Source of the DNA: Centroberyx gerrardi
Lineage: Eukaryota > Chordata > Actinopteri > Beryciformes > Berycidae
DNA length: 64,000 nt
Assembly: GCF_048128805.1 (NCBI RefSeq)
Contig: NC_136003.1
Span: 29,896,565-29,960,564, forward strand
Direction of reading: 5' to 3'
The notes beneath the pieces are model-generated. The model made no database searches and was not told the DNA's origin. It saw nothing but the letters and a program-made list of their open reading frames with translations. Below are positions 48,011 through 59,313 of the stretch, in pieces. Numbering within the stretch: the stretch's first letter is position 1; each line of letters begins with the position of its first letter. Position numbers and translations under genes: made by a program.

Positions 48011-49148
48011 AACAGCAGAAATGTGCAAATAAACAGAAACATCCATGCATGCATACACATAAAAACACATATAGCCTACAAACACACATACAAACAAACA
48101 TAATGTACAAATACAGTGTGTTCATTTAAGAAAATGCTCGAGTGAAAAGGAAGGTTAGTTAGTTAGTTAGTTAGTTATTAGTTATTAGTTAAAGTTAAAA
48201 TTTTCCATGATGTTTGTGCTTGAAGAGAATCCAGTAGAAGTCTGGAGCTGAGCCATGCGTAACAGGAATCCAGTTAGGTGTGACAGGAATCCAGTTAGGT
48301 GTGACAGATTGAAAGATGTGTTTGCATTTACTCTGAAAAATGTATTTCTTTTATCATAAGTGAAATATTAGCCCATTTGATGCATTGACTTGTGTCTTTA
48401 TCACCTTTTTTGCTTTTAGAGTGAGGTGTGTTTATAAACTCTTTGGGGTTTCTTTGTTTTTTCCCCCAATCAGAATCACTTTATTTCATTTATTTCTATT
48501 TTTAGGCACATTGTGGCACTCATGACACAAGGATAAAAGTACTGTCTAAGGAGCAAAGGTCAGCGTACAAAGAAACAAAGGAAGTGTGCCATCTTCCTGA
48601 GAACAGCACACATGTCAACACACTGAACAGTCGCTGCACGCTGCGCGGCTCTTGTTCTCTCCGAGTCCGGGACAAGCTCGCCGAGCGGCCTGCTGACGAC
48701 ACGGCAAGCAGCCGGTCGTAGTGTGAAACTTTGTCTGACCGACTGATGAACCATATGATCAACCGGCTTTCATGTTAAACATTAATCCAAGCACTGTGAG
48801 ATTAGAATTATTCTCAGTCCCCCTTAATTATTTAGTGATTCTGGTTGGACCCGGAAAGTACTGAGTGTGACAAAAGGACCGTTTTGAACTTTGGGTGGGA
48901 CTTGTCTCACAGCCCACCCTATCTGTGACACCTATGAAGGGGAAAGGGAAGGACATACAGCGAACATCAGACTGCACATATCACCCTGCATATATATAAA
49001 AAAGCATTCTACCACGATGTGCATTCAGGCAGTGTTACGGCCACAGATGAGAGTCTGGCAGTGCAGTGGAACAACATGTGATAAAAGAGTAGAATGGAAA
49101 TACTTCAATAAAGCTCAGAGCCTTGTCGAGAATGAAAATAGTTCTGGT

Positions 49149-49325
49149 CCTGTACTGCAAAGTCCTGCACTTGTCAACATTTCATTATTAAAACTAAGTT
49201 CCTTTACCTTCCTCTGAGTTGTTTCTACTTTGACTTTGTCACGGTGGCACCAGGCGGAAAATATGGCTTGGAAACAGTTCCTACTTTCACTCATCACATA
49301 TGCAGAAATGGCAAAACTGACAATA
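49149..49325. repeat. Direct repeat copy 2 (partner 47745-47925)
   Basis: Same order of shared blocks as copy 1, with small indels. A third weaker relative of its downstream flank (GTATGTTGCTTTAGCACTTTG) lies near 54994-55020. Confidence 0.7.
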
Positions 49326-50145
49326 AATATAATACATTTTCACAATGACTGAAAGCTAGTTACAGTATAGTTTTTCAAATGCATTTTAAATCAATTGGAT
49401 TTTTATTTCAAGCTTATCTCATCATATAGCTACTGGTATGTTGCTTTAGCACTTTGTAATTATCGTCTCAGCCTTCCAAACCGATGGAGTCACATTCCCC
49501 TGGCAGAGGCTTATTGCAGAGGAATGTTTGAACCTGCCACCCATACAGGACTGAAGTCATCTGGAAGGGTTTGCAACAACAAGTGGCACCAGATACGCCC
49601 AAAACAGAGTAAACATGAAACGCAGCACAGCACAGATCGCCTGCAGGACGTGGGGTGAGAGTCGACAGGCTGTGCTGAAGTGTAAAACCACACAGACACA
49701 CTTCACTGCTACTGCTGCTCTGTCTGCTCTCTCTTCTCATTATAAGACTTAAACATGTCAATGTGCAGTAATGGTATCTTAGCAAGTCTTGTCTCAGGTC
49801 CAAATCAAAACACGTTATGTGACATTCCTCACTGCAGGTGAAAGGGGTGTGACAAGGTTTCATGTTTAAGAGTGTTTGTCTGTTTGTTTCTACAATGAAA
49901 ACAAATGATAATTCAATAAGTGGTAATAAAAACAAAACAAAACAAGAAATAAATACATAGGTTACAAACTCCAAAAAATCAAGAAATGGGCATGTGTGGG
50001 TATGTGTAGACGTAGAGAAAGGAATAGCTGGTAAAGTGAGAGTTTAGATTGTAAACTGTACCAGTATCAGATTACCTTACAACTGTAGGAGGTTCCTGAT
50101 AGGAACAGGTTCTGTGTCCTGCTGTTCTCCTTTGTCCTGCATCAA

Positions 50146-50195
50146 CTATATAAGGAGTGTACTTTCATTTCTGGCAGTTGGATTTCATTCCAGGT
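50146..50195 (+). promoter_or_regulatory. Candidate TATA promoter and first exon
   Basis: CTATATAAGG is followed about 45 bases later by the donor-like TTCCAG/GTAAGAAAAGG. This looks like a TATA promoter with a short untranslated exon. It lies on the same strand as, and about 3 kb upstream of, the actinoporin-like exon, so it may be that gene's start. The link is inference. Confidence 0.35.
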
Positions 50196-50228
50196 AAGAA
50201 AAGGTAGGAAAGTTCAAATACTGAGGAT

Positions 50229-50405
50229 ATGAATTCTGACCCTGAACGGCTCTTTGCAGCACAATGTTTCTCAGGAACAAGCTTTGGCATTCTCACTGTC
50301 CTGTTTGCAACTATTTCGCAAATGATTTCTGGATTAGCTTCATATTGCCGTTGCATTCAAACTGTTTCAGAGTGCTGTACCTTTGTTGAACATGTAAATT
50401 ACTAA
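50229..50405 (+). CDS. Short hypothetical ORF (58 residues) downstream of the TATA-like site
   Basis: The frame opens MNSDPERLFAAQCF, has a hydrophobic centre (GILTVLFATISQMISG) and ends with a cysteine-containing tail (YCRC, ECC). It begins 34 bases after the candidate donor, so it would be intronic if that donor is used. It might be an upstream exon of the actinoporin-like gene or a chance frame. No family is recognised. Confidence 0.2.
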   Translation: MNSDPERLFAAQCFSGTSFGILTVLFATISQMISGLASYCRCIQTVSECCTFVEHVNY

Positions 50406-51759
50406 TCTGATGTAGCCACACCTCTGGCTCACTCCAAGGTCTCTGAGATTATGTAAATGAAGTTATTAACCTACCATTGGTATTAAAAAAGGCAGATAAT
50501 ATTATTTTACGTAATTGTTGCAATAAAATCCATATTTAAGTGTTATGATTTGTATACATGTACAAATTAATGAATATTAATATGTATAAGGTTGTGGGAG
50601 GACAGTAGACAGAGGTGAACTGTTTTCTCTGTTAGCATAACTGTGGGGAACAGGTTTGTGTGAGTCAAATCTACAGTATAAACTGAGTCAGTTAGATACA
50701 TTTCATTTACTGGCCTGTTACTGTGCAAATATTTTATTTGTATGAAATAATGTCAAAGTATTACTCAAAAAGGCTACAATATTGTTAAAGTCAAGGGTGT
50801 AACTTTGGTTTGAGAAGTGGGGGGGACACAATAAAACGGGTCTGGGGGTACTCCCCCAGAAAAAAAATTGCAATTTGAATCCCATTTCCTGCATTTCTAC
50901 ATACATTTAGGGACTACGGTAACCAATACAAAATCTGGGAAATAATTAAGTTGGTCATCATGCTAAATTCTGCCAGAATAGTACTAAATATGCATAAGAA
51001 AAACTGTCTTACTTTCTGTATTGTTTAACCCACAACTTTACTGAACTTCACATGTTGAGTTGTTCTTAACATAAACTGTGGAAGTTTACCCAGAATACCC
51101 AGAAATCCTGTAAGGTGACGTCAGTAAAATTCACACTAATCGCCACCTGGAGCTAGGAATCGCCCTTCACATTTGTGGATTTTTTTCAAACAAATAGAGG
51201 GAAGTCACAAATGTCACATGGTCCACAAACCAACTTGAAGCGATCCACAAATGCGTAAAGACCAGTTCACATGCATATTTTTGATCCAGAGATCCAGAGA
51301 TCATTTTACATGCATTTTTTTCTTCTGAAAATGTGTCAATTTCAACACATTTGTAAAACCTATACTATTTTTATTTGAAATTAAAATACATTTATTGATA
51401 ATAAGTTATGCATGTTTGCAAATCATTCAATATTCTTGGGGGTATGATTTTACAAAACACAATTGAAAAAGGTTTGTGGATGGTGAAATATTTGTGGAAC
51501 ATGACACATGGTATATAGACAGATTGTCTTCTGTGGGATACAGTTATTAAAGTCCAATAAAAACTTCCATATAGATTAAAGAAATACTATTTTACACCCG
51601 CAAGTGGCTTTGCATGTGCAAAAAGTCTCAGTATATGATATGGCTGATAAAACCTGAGCATTTTTACATAAGAATCTTGCCTAGTACTGCTTTAAAGTTC
51701 CCAAATGCATGCAAGAGAGTGACTGTAACTTCAAAAAGAAGTGAACATTTTATGACATA

Positions 51760-52112
51760 TCAAGGACCTTCTTTATACTCTGAACAGGTCGGCACGTTGC
51801 AGACATCATGCCTCTCCCCCTCGCAGCGATTGGGGTCAGTGCTTCGGTTGTAGGGGCGGCAGCCGGAGTCGGTGGTGAAGTTGCTCAACTGCTTCCAACA
51901 CATCGGCAGTGCAACATTTTGATCGCGAATGGTTGTTCTCACTACACCCTCTGTAACCCCAGGTAGCCGTATATTTTTTTTCCCAAGCATTTTCCCTCTT
52001 ACATTAAAGTGAATCGTCCCCAAATATAAACTGGAACTAGCACACTCAACTCGAACAAAAGTATAAAATTGGAAGCTGGGTGCGGGGGGCAAGTAGATAT
52101 CCAAAAACTGAA
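51760..52112 (-). CDS. Terminal coding exon of an unidentified secreted or matrix-type protein
   Basis: On the minus strand an acceptor-like CTACTCTTCAG opens a frame that runs to a stop at 51760-51762. It reads FYTFVRVECASSSLYLGTIH, then LPGVTEGVVRTTI, then ALPMCWKQL, and ends in a cysteine-rich stretch (GCRPYNRS, RCEGE, DVCNVPTCSEYKEGP). The cysteine spacing and the RLPG..GVVRTTI phrase loosely recall cartilage intermediate layer protein-like (CILP) sequences, but I cannot confirm this. A stop lies in frame a little upstream of 52131, so earlier exons are needed and none was found. It may be an isolated or decayed copy. Confidence 0.35.
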
Positions 52113-52275
52113 GAGTAGCTCCAGCACTCACAGTAGATCAGTGACGCTGATGATGGCTTACTGCTGAAATGTGTTCCTCCCATGCTGCTGCCGTGCTTCA
52201 AGAATAAATAAGACTGATCTACGGTGACTGCTGGTACTACTCTATTTTTGTCCCTAATTATCCTCAGTTCATTAA

Positions 52276-53160
52276 AGGAATAGTTTACCTAAAAAAGAAA
52301 ATTCAGTCATTATCTACTCACCCCCATGCCAGCTGAAACTCGGGTAAAGTTTGTTAGTCCATATGAGTGCTCACTTATTGAATTTGATGATTAAATACAA
52401 AGCAATTGGTTTAAAACAGTATTTCTACCTATTTAAAATTGCCAGTTTTCAAACGTGACATTTTTTGAAAACAACAGGTAGAGTGGAGATTTCAACGCCG
52501 GTCAATGACGGTCTTTTCAAGTCACTTTGGGATCATTTGGCTTCCGGAGACTTGGATTATGGTGGATGAGCTGCATGGAGCCATTTTATGGTTATTTTCT
52601 GTAATTTTTTTTACTGTGAAGTAGGGCTGAACGATTTTGAAAAAATATCTAATTGCGATTATTTTGACTGATATTGCAATTGCGATATGATTTGCGATAT
52701 TAGAGGGAATGAACATTTTTACATCATTATTTTCATTTTCATTGAAAAACGTATTAAAATGATTATGGTGTGATTTTTGCGGGGATCTGTACCAAACAAA
52801 GATGTTTTCTTAAGTCTGTAGAATATGACGTGTAGGCCAGGACATCTCTGCAGCACGACAATATTTAATTTAAAATGGTATTTTGACACACATTTCGCCT
52901 TTAACAAATATTGCACCTCCTGCGATTTGAAAATTGCAGTCAGCCATATTGCGATTTCGATAAAATTTCGATTAATTGTTCAGCCCTACTGTGAAGACAG
53001 GTCCCCAGCGACTTCAGTTGTTTTGGAGAAGGCCGCTATACGCAGTTCCGTTGTGAAGCTCAGGCGCTGTTATATGGACTAACAAACTTTACCCCAGTTT
53101 CAGCTGGCATGGGGGCGAGTAGATAATGACTGAATTTAAATTTTTGGGTGAATTATTCCT
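52276..53160. mobile_element. TTAA-flanked DNA element with long inverted ends
   Basis: The left end AGGAATAGTTTACC, with CAGTCATTATCTACTC and GCCAGCTGAAAC further in, is matched in reverse complement by the right end. The arms are roughly 90 bases. TTAA lies on both sides (52272-52275 and 53161-53164). No transposase is present. It carries a nested hAT-type element. It stops 31 bases before the first base of the actinoporin-like exon. Confidence 0.85.
52622..52988. mobile_element. hAT-type miniature element nested in the TTAA element
   Basis: The ends are TAGGGCTGAACGAT and its inverted counterpart TTGTTCAGCCCTA. The perfect 8-bp duplication CTGTGAAG lies at 52614-52621 and 52989-52996. The internal sequence contains GCGATT-type words and no long reading frame. 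Because it splits the TTAA element, it inserted later. Confidence 0.9.
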
Positions 53161-53191
53161 TTAAGATTCTCCTACTGTTTTCTATGACCAG

Positions 53192-53615
53192 GATGTTCCT
53201 TAACAGAGGGCGCTGCTCTGTTCCTCTGTCACCAACTGTTGACCCTTCCACATCTGAGAGTGCGCTGTTCACCAAGACTCCTCACACCGCGAGGGGATCT
53301 GTTGGCGTCTTCACTTACGATCTCCTCGATAATCGTACGAAGCAGGCCACTAAGAAAATGGCCGTCATGTTCAATGTGCCCTACGACTTTAACCTTTACT
53401 CAAACTGTTATGCGGTGGGAATCTTTGACATGAGCAAAAACTGCGATTATAATCTTTATCATGACATGCATAAGAAAACAGTGAATGGGTTTGTCAGAGG
53501 CGACCCAAAATCTGACTGCAGTCTCACTTATAAAAGTAATGGTGTGACCATCAGGGCCACAATGTCAGATACTTACCAACCTGTCATGAAGGTGCAAGTG
53601 AACGACAAGGAGTGA
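53192..53615 (+). CDS. Actinoporin-like protein, main (last) exon
   Basis: An acceptor (TTTTCTATGACCAG) opens at 53192 with phase 2, so an upstream exon must supply the start. The exon then runs 141 codons to the stop. It carries the family landmarks in order: GSVGVFTYDLL, then KMAVMFNVPYDFNLYSNCYAVG, the aromatic YNLYHDM region, FVRG, and a C-terminal strand RATMSDTY...MKVQV. Actinoporins are pore-forming cytolysins in sea anemones that bind sphingomyelin. Fish carry homologues (for example zebrafish apnl) whose cellular role is poorly known. The YSN.Y part of the lipid-headgroup site is partly kept. Two mobile elements occupy the sequence just upstream, and the first coding exon was not found. 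An AATAAA signal follows at 53885. Whether the gene is functional is therefore open. Confidence 0.85.
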
Positions 53616-53884
53616 GTCAGAATTGCTGAAATGTAGAGCTTCTTTCAGTTTGTATTTCCAACATGATTCTGCTTTCTTTTTACAGTATTTGTAGGTGATT
53701 GTGGGCTAATAGTCTGGGCTGATAGAATATGCTGTCAGAGCACCACAGTGATCTGTGAAAACCACACACATTGTTCTTAAACATGTTCACTGGATGGTGA
53801 TATCAGAATGTTTTTTTTCATGCATTTACTCTAGCTATATAAGGTCTGCGTTGGTGTATTATTCCATTGGTTCGATGATTGTTG

Positions 53885-53890
53885 AATAAA
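53885..53890 (+). terminator. Candidate polyadenylation signal of the actinoporin-like gene
   Basis: AATAAA about 270 bases after the stop codon, followed by a T-rich word (CACGTTTTGC). Confidence 0.55.
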
Positions 53891-54215
53891 TTCACGTTTT
53901 GCAGAAACTGTATGAGAGCACAAGAGGATCCTCCTCAGAAATTGAAAAATATGAATTGATGTGCGCATCTAACCCAAACCCTGCTGCACCTTACCAAATC
54001 TGCTTTGATTAATTAACCTTAACCATAATCTGTGATATTACTTGTAATGTAGTCTGTGATGCTGTATGGTTTTATTTAGATGATGTACAGTGTCAGTGAG
54101 AGCACCAAGCTGATTATCTGGGTGATATGGATGCATTTCCTGGTTATGATGTTTATGCTTTGAATATCATTTCAGTGTAAAATCTCAAACACTCAATAAA
54201 TCCACAAACTCAGTC

Positions 54216-54218
<3 letters not shown>

Positions 54219-54266
<48 letters not shown>
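54219..54266. repeat. (GT)n microsatellite
   Basis: A GT run of about 24 units. Confidence 0.95.
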
Positions 54267-54270
<4 letters not shown>

Positions 54271-54604
54271 ATTATTAACCATTTCCCTGCAGCAAGTGTC
54301 TCCATTTTTGGGCCTGTCATCCTGTCCTGTTGCCACTTGAATATATACAAAAAGTACAGAAAATACACTTCATGACCCACATATTTCACACATTATAATT
54401 AGAACCTTCATTGCATTTCCCCTGTGACATACTTTTACATTATGGATAGCACAGTAAGGGTTAAAGTGAAAAAATATATATACCTGAAGAGATAATTAAG
54501 ATAAATACACACAGTGTCATAGATGCGGAGCAGCCTACACAATCCAGTACTATTGCAGAGAAGAGGCGAGTGAATGATTCTGGTTCATTGGGGTGTTAAC
54601 TTAC

Positions 54605-54710
54605 TTACTTACTAACTTTATTGACCCCATGGGGAAAATCTCTTTGCAATGAGAAACACACGTTGGCGTGGCAACAGGGAAACAGCAACCACAACAGGTT
54701 ATAGTTAGCA
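54605..54710. repeat. Dispersed repeat, copy 1 (partner 60146-60245)
   Basis: It shares ACTTTATTGACCCCATGGGG, AAATCTCTTTGCAATGAGAA and CACACGTTGGCGTGGCAACA with the second copy. The (CTTA)n-like start and lack of coding capacity suggest the 3' end of a retroposon. Confidence 0.75.
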
Positions 54711-55164
54711 AACAGTATCAAAAGAGCACAATGGTAAAAGTGAAAGTGTAAAAGAGAAAGTGAAATTTTGCACATTACAGTATCAAAATGTACACTACAG
54801 TAGCCAATGTCAAGATCCAATCAATATCACATTACTGGAGCAGACATGTTGCAAGTTAAAAACTGACAAAACATTGTAATTCCCCCAAGGCAATAACTTG
54901 ATAAAAGAACAATAACATCATTATCACAATGATAATGGCAGATGAAAATCAAGTTCCAAGTTCAAATGCATTTTCAATCAGTACATACAGTACAGGTATG
55001 TTCCTTTAGCACTTTGCAGTCTAGTTTATTACAGGAAGTGACACATTGAAGTCACTGGGAACTGTATTTGACAACACAGATTTTCTATTGAATATCATAT
55101 ACTGTATCCTTTGTAGAAGAAAGCAAATTAGTGGCTTGGGAGAGTTTTAAAAATGGTGAAAGTA

Positions 55165-55260
55165 GCCGCACACTCGTAGCTCCGATGCAATAATTTAATG
55201 AGACATTAACAAAACCGACGTTTCAGCAGCTAGGCTGCCTTCATCAGGGTTGATCTACCA
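55165..55260. repeat. Dispersed repeat with AACGT-type core
   Basis: GCTCCGATGCAATAATTTAA and ACGTTTCAGCAGCTAGGCTG followed by CCTTCATCAGGG is a known kind of fish dispersed repeat. Related sequence forms the inverted pair at 39897-40085. Confidence 0.65.
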
Positions 55261-56751
55261 GGACACAAGTTTGACTTAAGTTAAAAGCACTGGTACACAG
55301 ATGCAGGCAATCAGTGTAACCTGACCAATCACAGGAAAGGGAAAAAGTGAACAATAGGTTCAATAGAGAGACCACAACAATATAGTGAGTGGTATATAGT
55401 CTCAACAGTCCAATTCATGTCACACAAAGAGTATCAAGAAGAAGTATAAATCACACATAAGAAAACATCATCACATTAAATGCAGTATACATATAGTACA
55501 ATATAAAAATAGTAGAAAAATAGTAGAGTGATAGCAAAAATAAGCCAGAATATCATGGAAATACCATTTGAGATCAGCATAGGCTAAACCTGCAAAACCA
55601 CCACCATCATCATAGGTGTATGTTCTGCAAGCAATGAAACTGTAGGGGAACCGCCTTGGGAGAGTTTTATCACACTTAAATTGACTGCCAGAGTACTTTT
55701 GACCGTTTGCAACATTTCTGTTAACTCCCGCTCCGTTTAGTTACTGTTGCTATGTCTGAAAAACTTTGAAGATGGACGCTACCATAGACGCTACAGTCCG
55801 AGTCGGTGCTTCCCCAAAAGACATTTTTACCGTGTTATGTTCTTGTCAAGGTCAAACCGCTGCAGCAAAAGCCGTACTTTTGTACTTCTGAGCCAAACTC
55901 TAAGTGCGTGTCGGAGGCGCTGTCGGAAATGTCGGAGCAACATGTCGGAGAAAGAAGACGGACGCTAAGCACGGATTGGTGGATCGCTACGTCAATCATT
56001 ATTTTGCATTTTCCATTATTTTTCATTTATTATTGCTTGTGTTTTCTGGTTCCATAACAGTAAGGGCTAGATATTTTTTTACATTTTTTATTATTTTCAT
56101 GGTGTTTTTTGTGGTGTGATCATGTCAATCTCAATCTGCAGTTTGAAAGTTTACCTATACCTTTTTATTAAAACCACTACATCACTGAATAAATGGATCA
56201 CAGGTGTTATTAGCAGTAGTGCAATTGTCGTCAGGCCTTTTAACTCATGGTCTTCTACAGTAAATGCTATTAAAGGACAATTTCAGCTTTAATGTTACTT
56301 CTGGATTCATACTGGGACTAACTTACTTGTAATATTTGGACAGCTTTTCACGATGAAATTGTCCTTTAAAGTAAACATATATCCTGGTATTAGATCAAAC
56401 ACACAATGGAAAGCTCCCATAAAGAGTACACACACTTAAAGGATGATATCACAAGGCAAAACTCATTTTATTTAAAATCTGCACAGATTCCATCCTCATA
56501 TTACTCACGGCAATATTTCAGAATTATATCATGAAGTACATGTAGTTGTAGATTTCACTACACTCCTTGGTTGAAGGTTTACATTCCAAAATGCTGTGTA
56601 TCCATTTAGGAAATAAAATCTTCTCTGAGGTTCATTGTTTAATATTTCAAAACTAGAATTGGGTAGGTGTTGCATTTCTCAGATGGTTGATATATAATTT
56701 GGAATTTTGCAAGGAAACTCTTCATTTGTCCCAATCAGCCACTTTCCCAGG

Positions 56752-59059
56752 TCAAGCTTTGCAGCCAGCAGCCAGTCCAAACCCGAGGCAGATCCATTCA
56801 TTGGTGTACTCAATGAAACCAGGGGCACTGCTGAGCCCACTCCCTGTGGTGGCAGGAAAGAGAAATTAATAATAATAAAGTAATAATAATAAAATAATAA
56901 AGTAATACTCTGTGTGTGTGTGGCTGCTTTTGCAAATCAAAGAAGGTATGTGGTCCTGTGTATGCTCAATAGATGGAGTCAAAGAACTTGAATGGATAGA
57001 ACGGTCATTCCCATTCAAATCAATGTTCCAGGACGGTTGGAGCAGCGGACATTTTCATGTGAACCGCCGGGCTAATGTCTGTATAAATTGACTTACAGCA
57101 AGTCGAGGTTTTACAGCAAGAACCAAAGCAGCTTCTCTGTCTCCTTGCTGCCATGGATCGCTAACATGCTAATGTTGACTATAGAGAGAAGTACGTGTTT
57201 GATAATGCTATGTTAGCCTCGTCGCTAACGTCAAATTTACTAAGCAGTCGTGCAACAGACACATCTGCACAGTTCTCAGCCTTACACTTTACAGCCTTAA
57301 TGCCCAGACTTACATTGTCACCATAGCAATTAAACCTTAAAATTCCATAGTCGCCATTTTATGCTGAACTAGCCAAATTACCATGGCAAACAGTGGAAGG
57401 ACCGTTCTAGCCATTGAAGTTCTGTGGGTGGAGTAGGCTATTGCAGATAAATCCTCAGGGGTTCAGGGGTTGGACTCTCACTGGAACCACCCATGGCTAG
57501 TATACTGTATATGTATGTGATTTTTTTATTTCAAGACTGCTTCATAATCTAACTGTCAGAAAAAGTGTGTCTAGTGGTTCTCAAACTAGGATGTGAGTGA
57601 AAACTTACCCTGAACCACGTTGTAGAGGTTGCAGTAGTTGGTGCCGTTGTCCAGCCGACTGAACAAGAATTGAGACGTGGACGATCCCTGAAAACAAATA
57701 CCAGAAGTATTCATCGGATTGTTGAGGGATGTTATTTACTGTGACAATGGTCAAAGGTTTCCCCCCCCAGAGAAACCCCCTCCTGCCATTTTTTTTTTTG
57801 CTTTTGTCAAGGGGCTGCATCACGATTCAGTGACACCAAAGACAAACCTTTGTTTTGCTTTGCTAAATTTCAAGCAGTATTTGTGGTGGTGATTGATTTT
57901 GATGGTGAAAGTCACTTTCAGGAGGCACTGAATGTCAACAGCTACTGTCAAAGTGCTCTTGAACAAGGCATTTAACCCCCAACTGAGCCTATGGAGCTGT
58001 TCAGTGGTCAACAGTAGAAAACACAACTGCAACAACATAAGTGCAAAGCAGACCTAGACTTTTACAATTTGTTCATTAAAACATGTTTGACTTACACCAA
58101 CACGGCAACCCGCGGCTTCCACTGTGGCCATCATGGTGAAGTTGAGATTTTCGACCTGAAGGCCATCAAGGGAAGTGTGGTTCCCTTCAATGGAAACTGG
58201 GGTAACTGCTCCAAGCTGAGGAGAGGGAAAAGAATAAGCTCCAAGTTTCAAGTTGAGTGGAGTTTGCAGTGCATCCAACCATCCAACCATCCAAAAACAT
58301 TCCTCTGGGTGATGTGCCAAGCCATTACCATAACTGCTGATAAGAAGGATGTTGTTACTTTACTTTTCTTGATTAATGTTGTGGCACTTTTTGTTTTCAT
58401 AGCACTCTGAATAATCTGGCTACTTAATCTGTTAATGCTTTACTAATTTTACTGTTGTAATTGAAAGAAAAATAAACATTATTTAATTCAAAGATGAGGT
58501 GTCCACCATCTGCTCTTACAAAATGATCGATAGTGCAAAATTGAAACAATATATGTTATTTTGTATAATAGGCAAGTTCTTGATTGACATAATGATAACA
58601 CTTTTAAAGATTGGAACTAGCTTCAATTGAAATTCAATGATAGACTTCAGACCTTTTTCTCCCCCAAAACAGATATGTAGCAATTTGGAAAACGACGACT
58701 CTCCACTGAATAATTGCTACTCATCTGTCCTGGAACAAAGAAATCTCCAGGCTGCAAGTGTCATACCTGATACTGGTCCAGTGCCTTCATCTGTGACACT
58801 ATGCCCATGCTCACTTCAGTGCAGGGGACTCCCATCAGCCTGGGGACAGAAAGACGGAAACATTTTGTAGTAGAAACTTCTTGTAAAACATTGCCAAAAA
58901 GACTGAATTCCTCAGGCTGGAAAAGCTTTGGACGAGGCCTCACCAGACAACCTTGCAGAAAGCTTTGAATGGAGGCGGAGTGGCGGTGGGTTTTGCGGTC
59001 GAAATCACCCACATTCCTGCGAGGAGCGCAGCGGCCAGGAGCAGAGGCTTGACGGACAT
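56752..59059 (-). CDS. Small secreted cysteine-containing protein of a fish family without known function, 5 exons
   Basis: Exons on the minus strand are 59059-58944, 58839-58767, 58215-58096, 57687-57609 and 56843-56752. They join to 480 bases, 159 residues plus stop, with phases closing throughout. Residues 1-22 form a signal peptide (MSVKPLLLAAALLAGMWVIS). The mature part has a Thr/Pro-rich start, then FCKVVWLMGVPCTEVSMGIV, a TPVSIEGNHTSLDGL stretch, ENLNFTMM, AAGCRVG, the family-like DNGTNYCNLYN motif, GSGL.SAPGF, and a C-terminal EWICLGFG...GCKA. Six cysteines allow three disulfides, and NHT, NFT and NGT are possible N-glycosylation sites. I recall similar uncharacterised secreted fish proteins with the TNYCNLYN phrase but know no function. 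A TATA-like box lies at the right distance upstream. The exon 4 donor could be one base different, but only CAGG/GTAAG preserves the cysteine-containing end. Confidence 0.8.
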
Positions 59060-59116
59060 GATGGTGGTGTTGAAGCGTGGAGCGAGAGAATGAAGACAAC
59101 CACCGGACACCGAGAG

Positions 59117-59124
59117 TTTAAATA
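59117..59124 (-). promoter_or_regulatory. TATA-like box of the small secreted-protein gene
   Basis: TATTTAAA on the minus strand, about 60 bases upstream of the start codon. It allows a transcription start near 59090 and a short leader. Confidence 0.6.
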
Positions 59125-59288
59125 GGAAACCGCAGTGAGGCAAACAGTGTATTGATCATGTGTTTTGTTAACAACAGCAACACATAATCGATTAGAGTGA
59201 CTTTTCTCATGTGAATGGAACTGAAGCCGAGCTGAATGCAGGGCGTTAATCAAATCTCGCTTGCTCATTTGACTCCATTCATCAGTGC

Positions 59289-59313
59289 AACCCCAACCCT
59301 AACCCTAACCCTT
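59289..59313. repeat. Short interstitial telomere-like repeat
   Basis: AACCCCAACCCTAACCCTAA and CCCT: about three exact CCCTAA units in otherwise unique intergenic sequence. Confidence 0.75.

Larger units (their letters stand above)
53900..56740. other. Intergenic region with several dispersed repeats
   Basis: No gene seen. It contains a (GT)n run, a pair-member repeat at 54605-54710, a repeat at 55165-55260 and AT-rich unique sequence. Confidence 0.55.

Noticed and set aside
47930-48200. Short regularly spaced repeats that might suggest a CRISPR array
   Set aside because: They are simple (TTCAA)n and (GTTA)n runs next to a fish dispersed repeat, with no unique spacers. The genome is eukaryotic.
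49395-49974. Frames of 87 and 168 codons between the direct repeats and the TATA-like site
   Set aside because: No signal, domain or coding-like composition, and the two strands overlap.
53148-53191. Starting the actinoporin-like protein at the first in-frame codon (53148)
   Set aside because: The first 17 bases (to 53164) belong to the TTAA element and its target site, and a good acceptor lies at 53191. The true start must be upstream.
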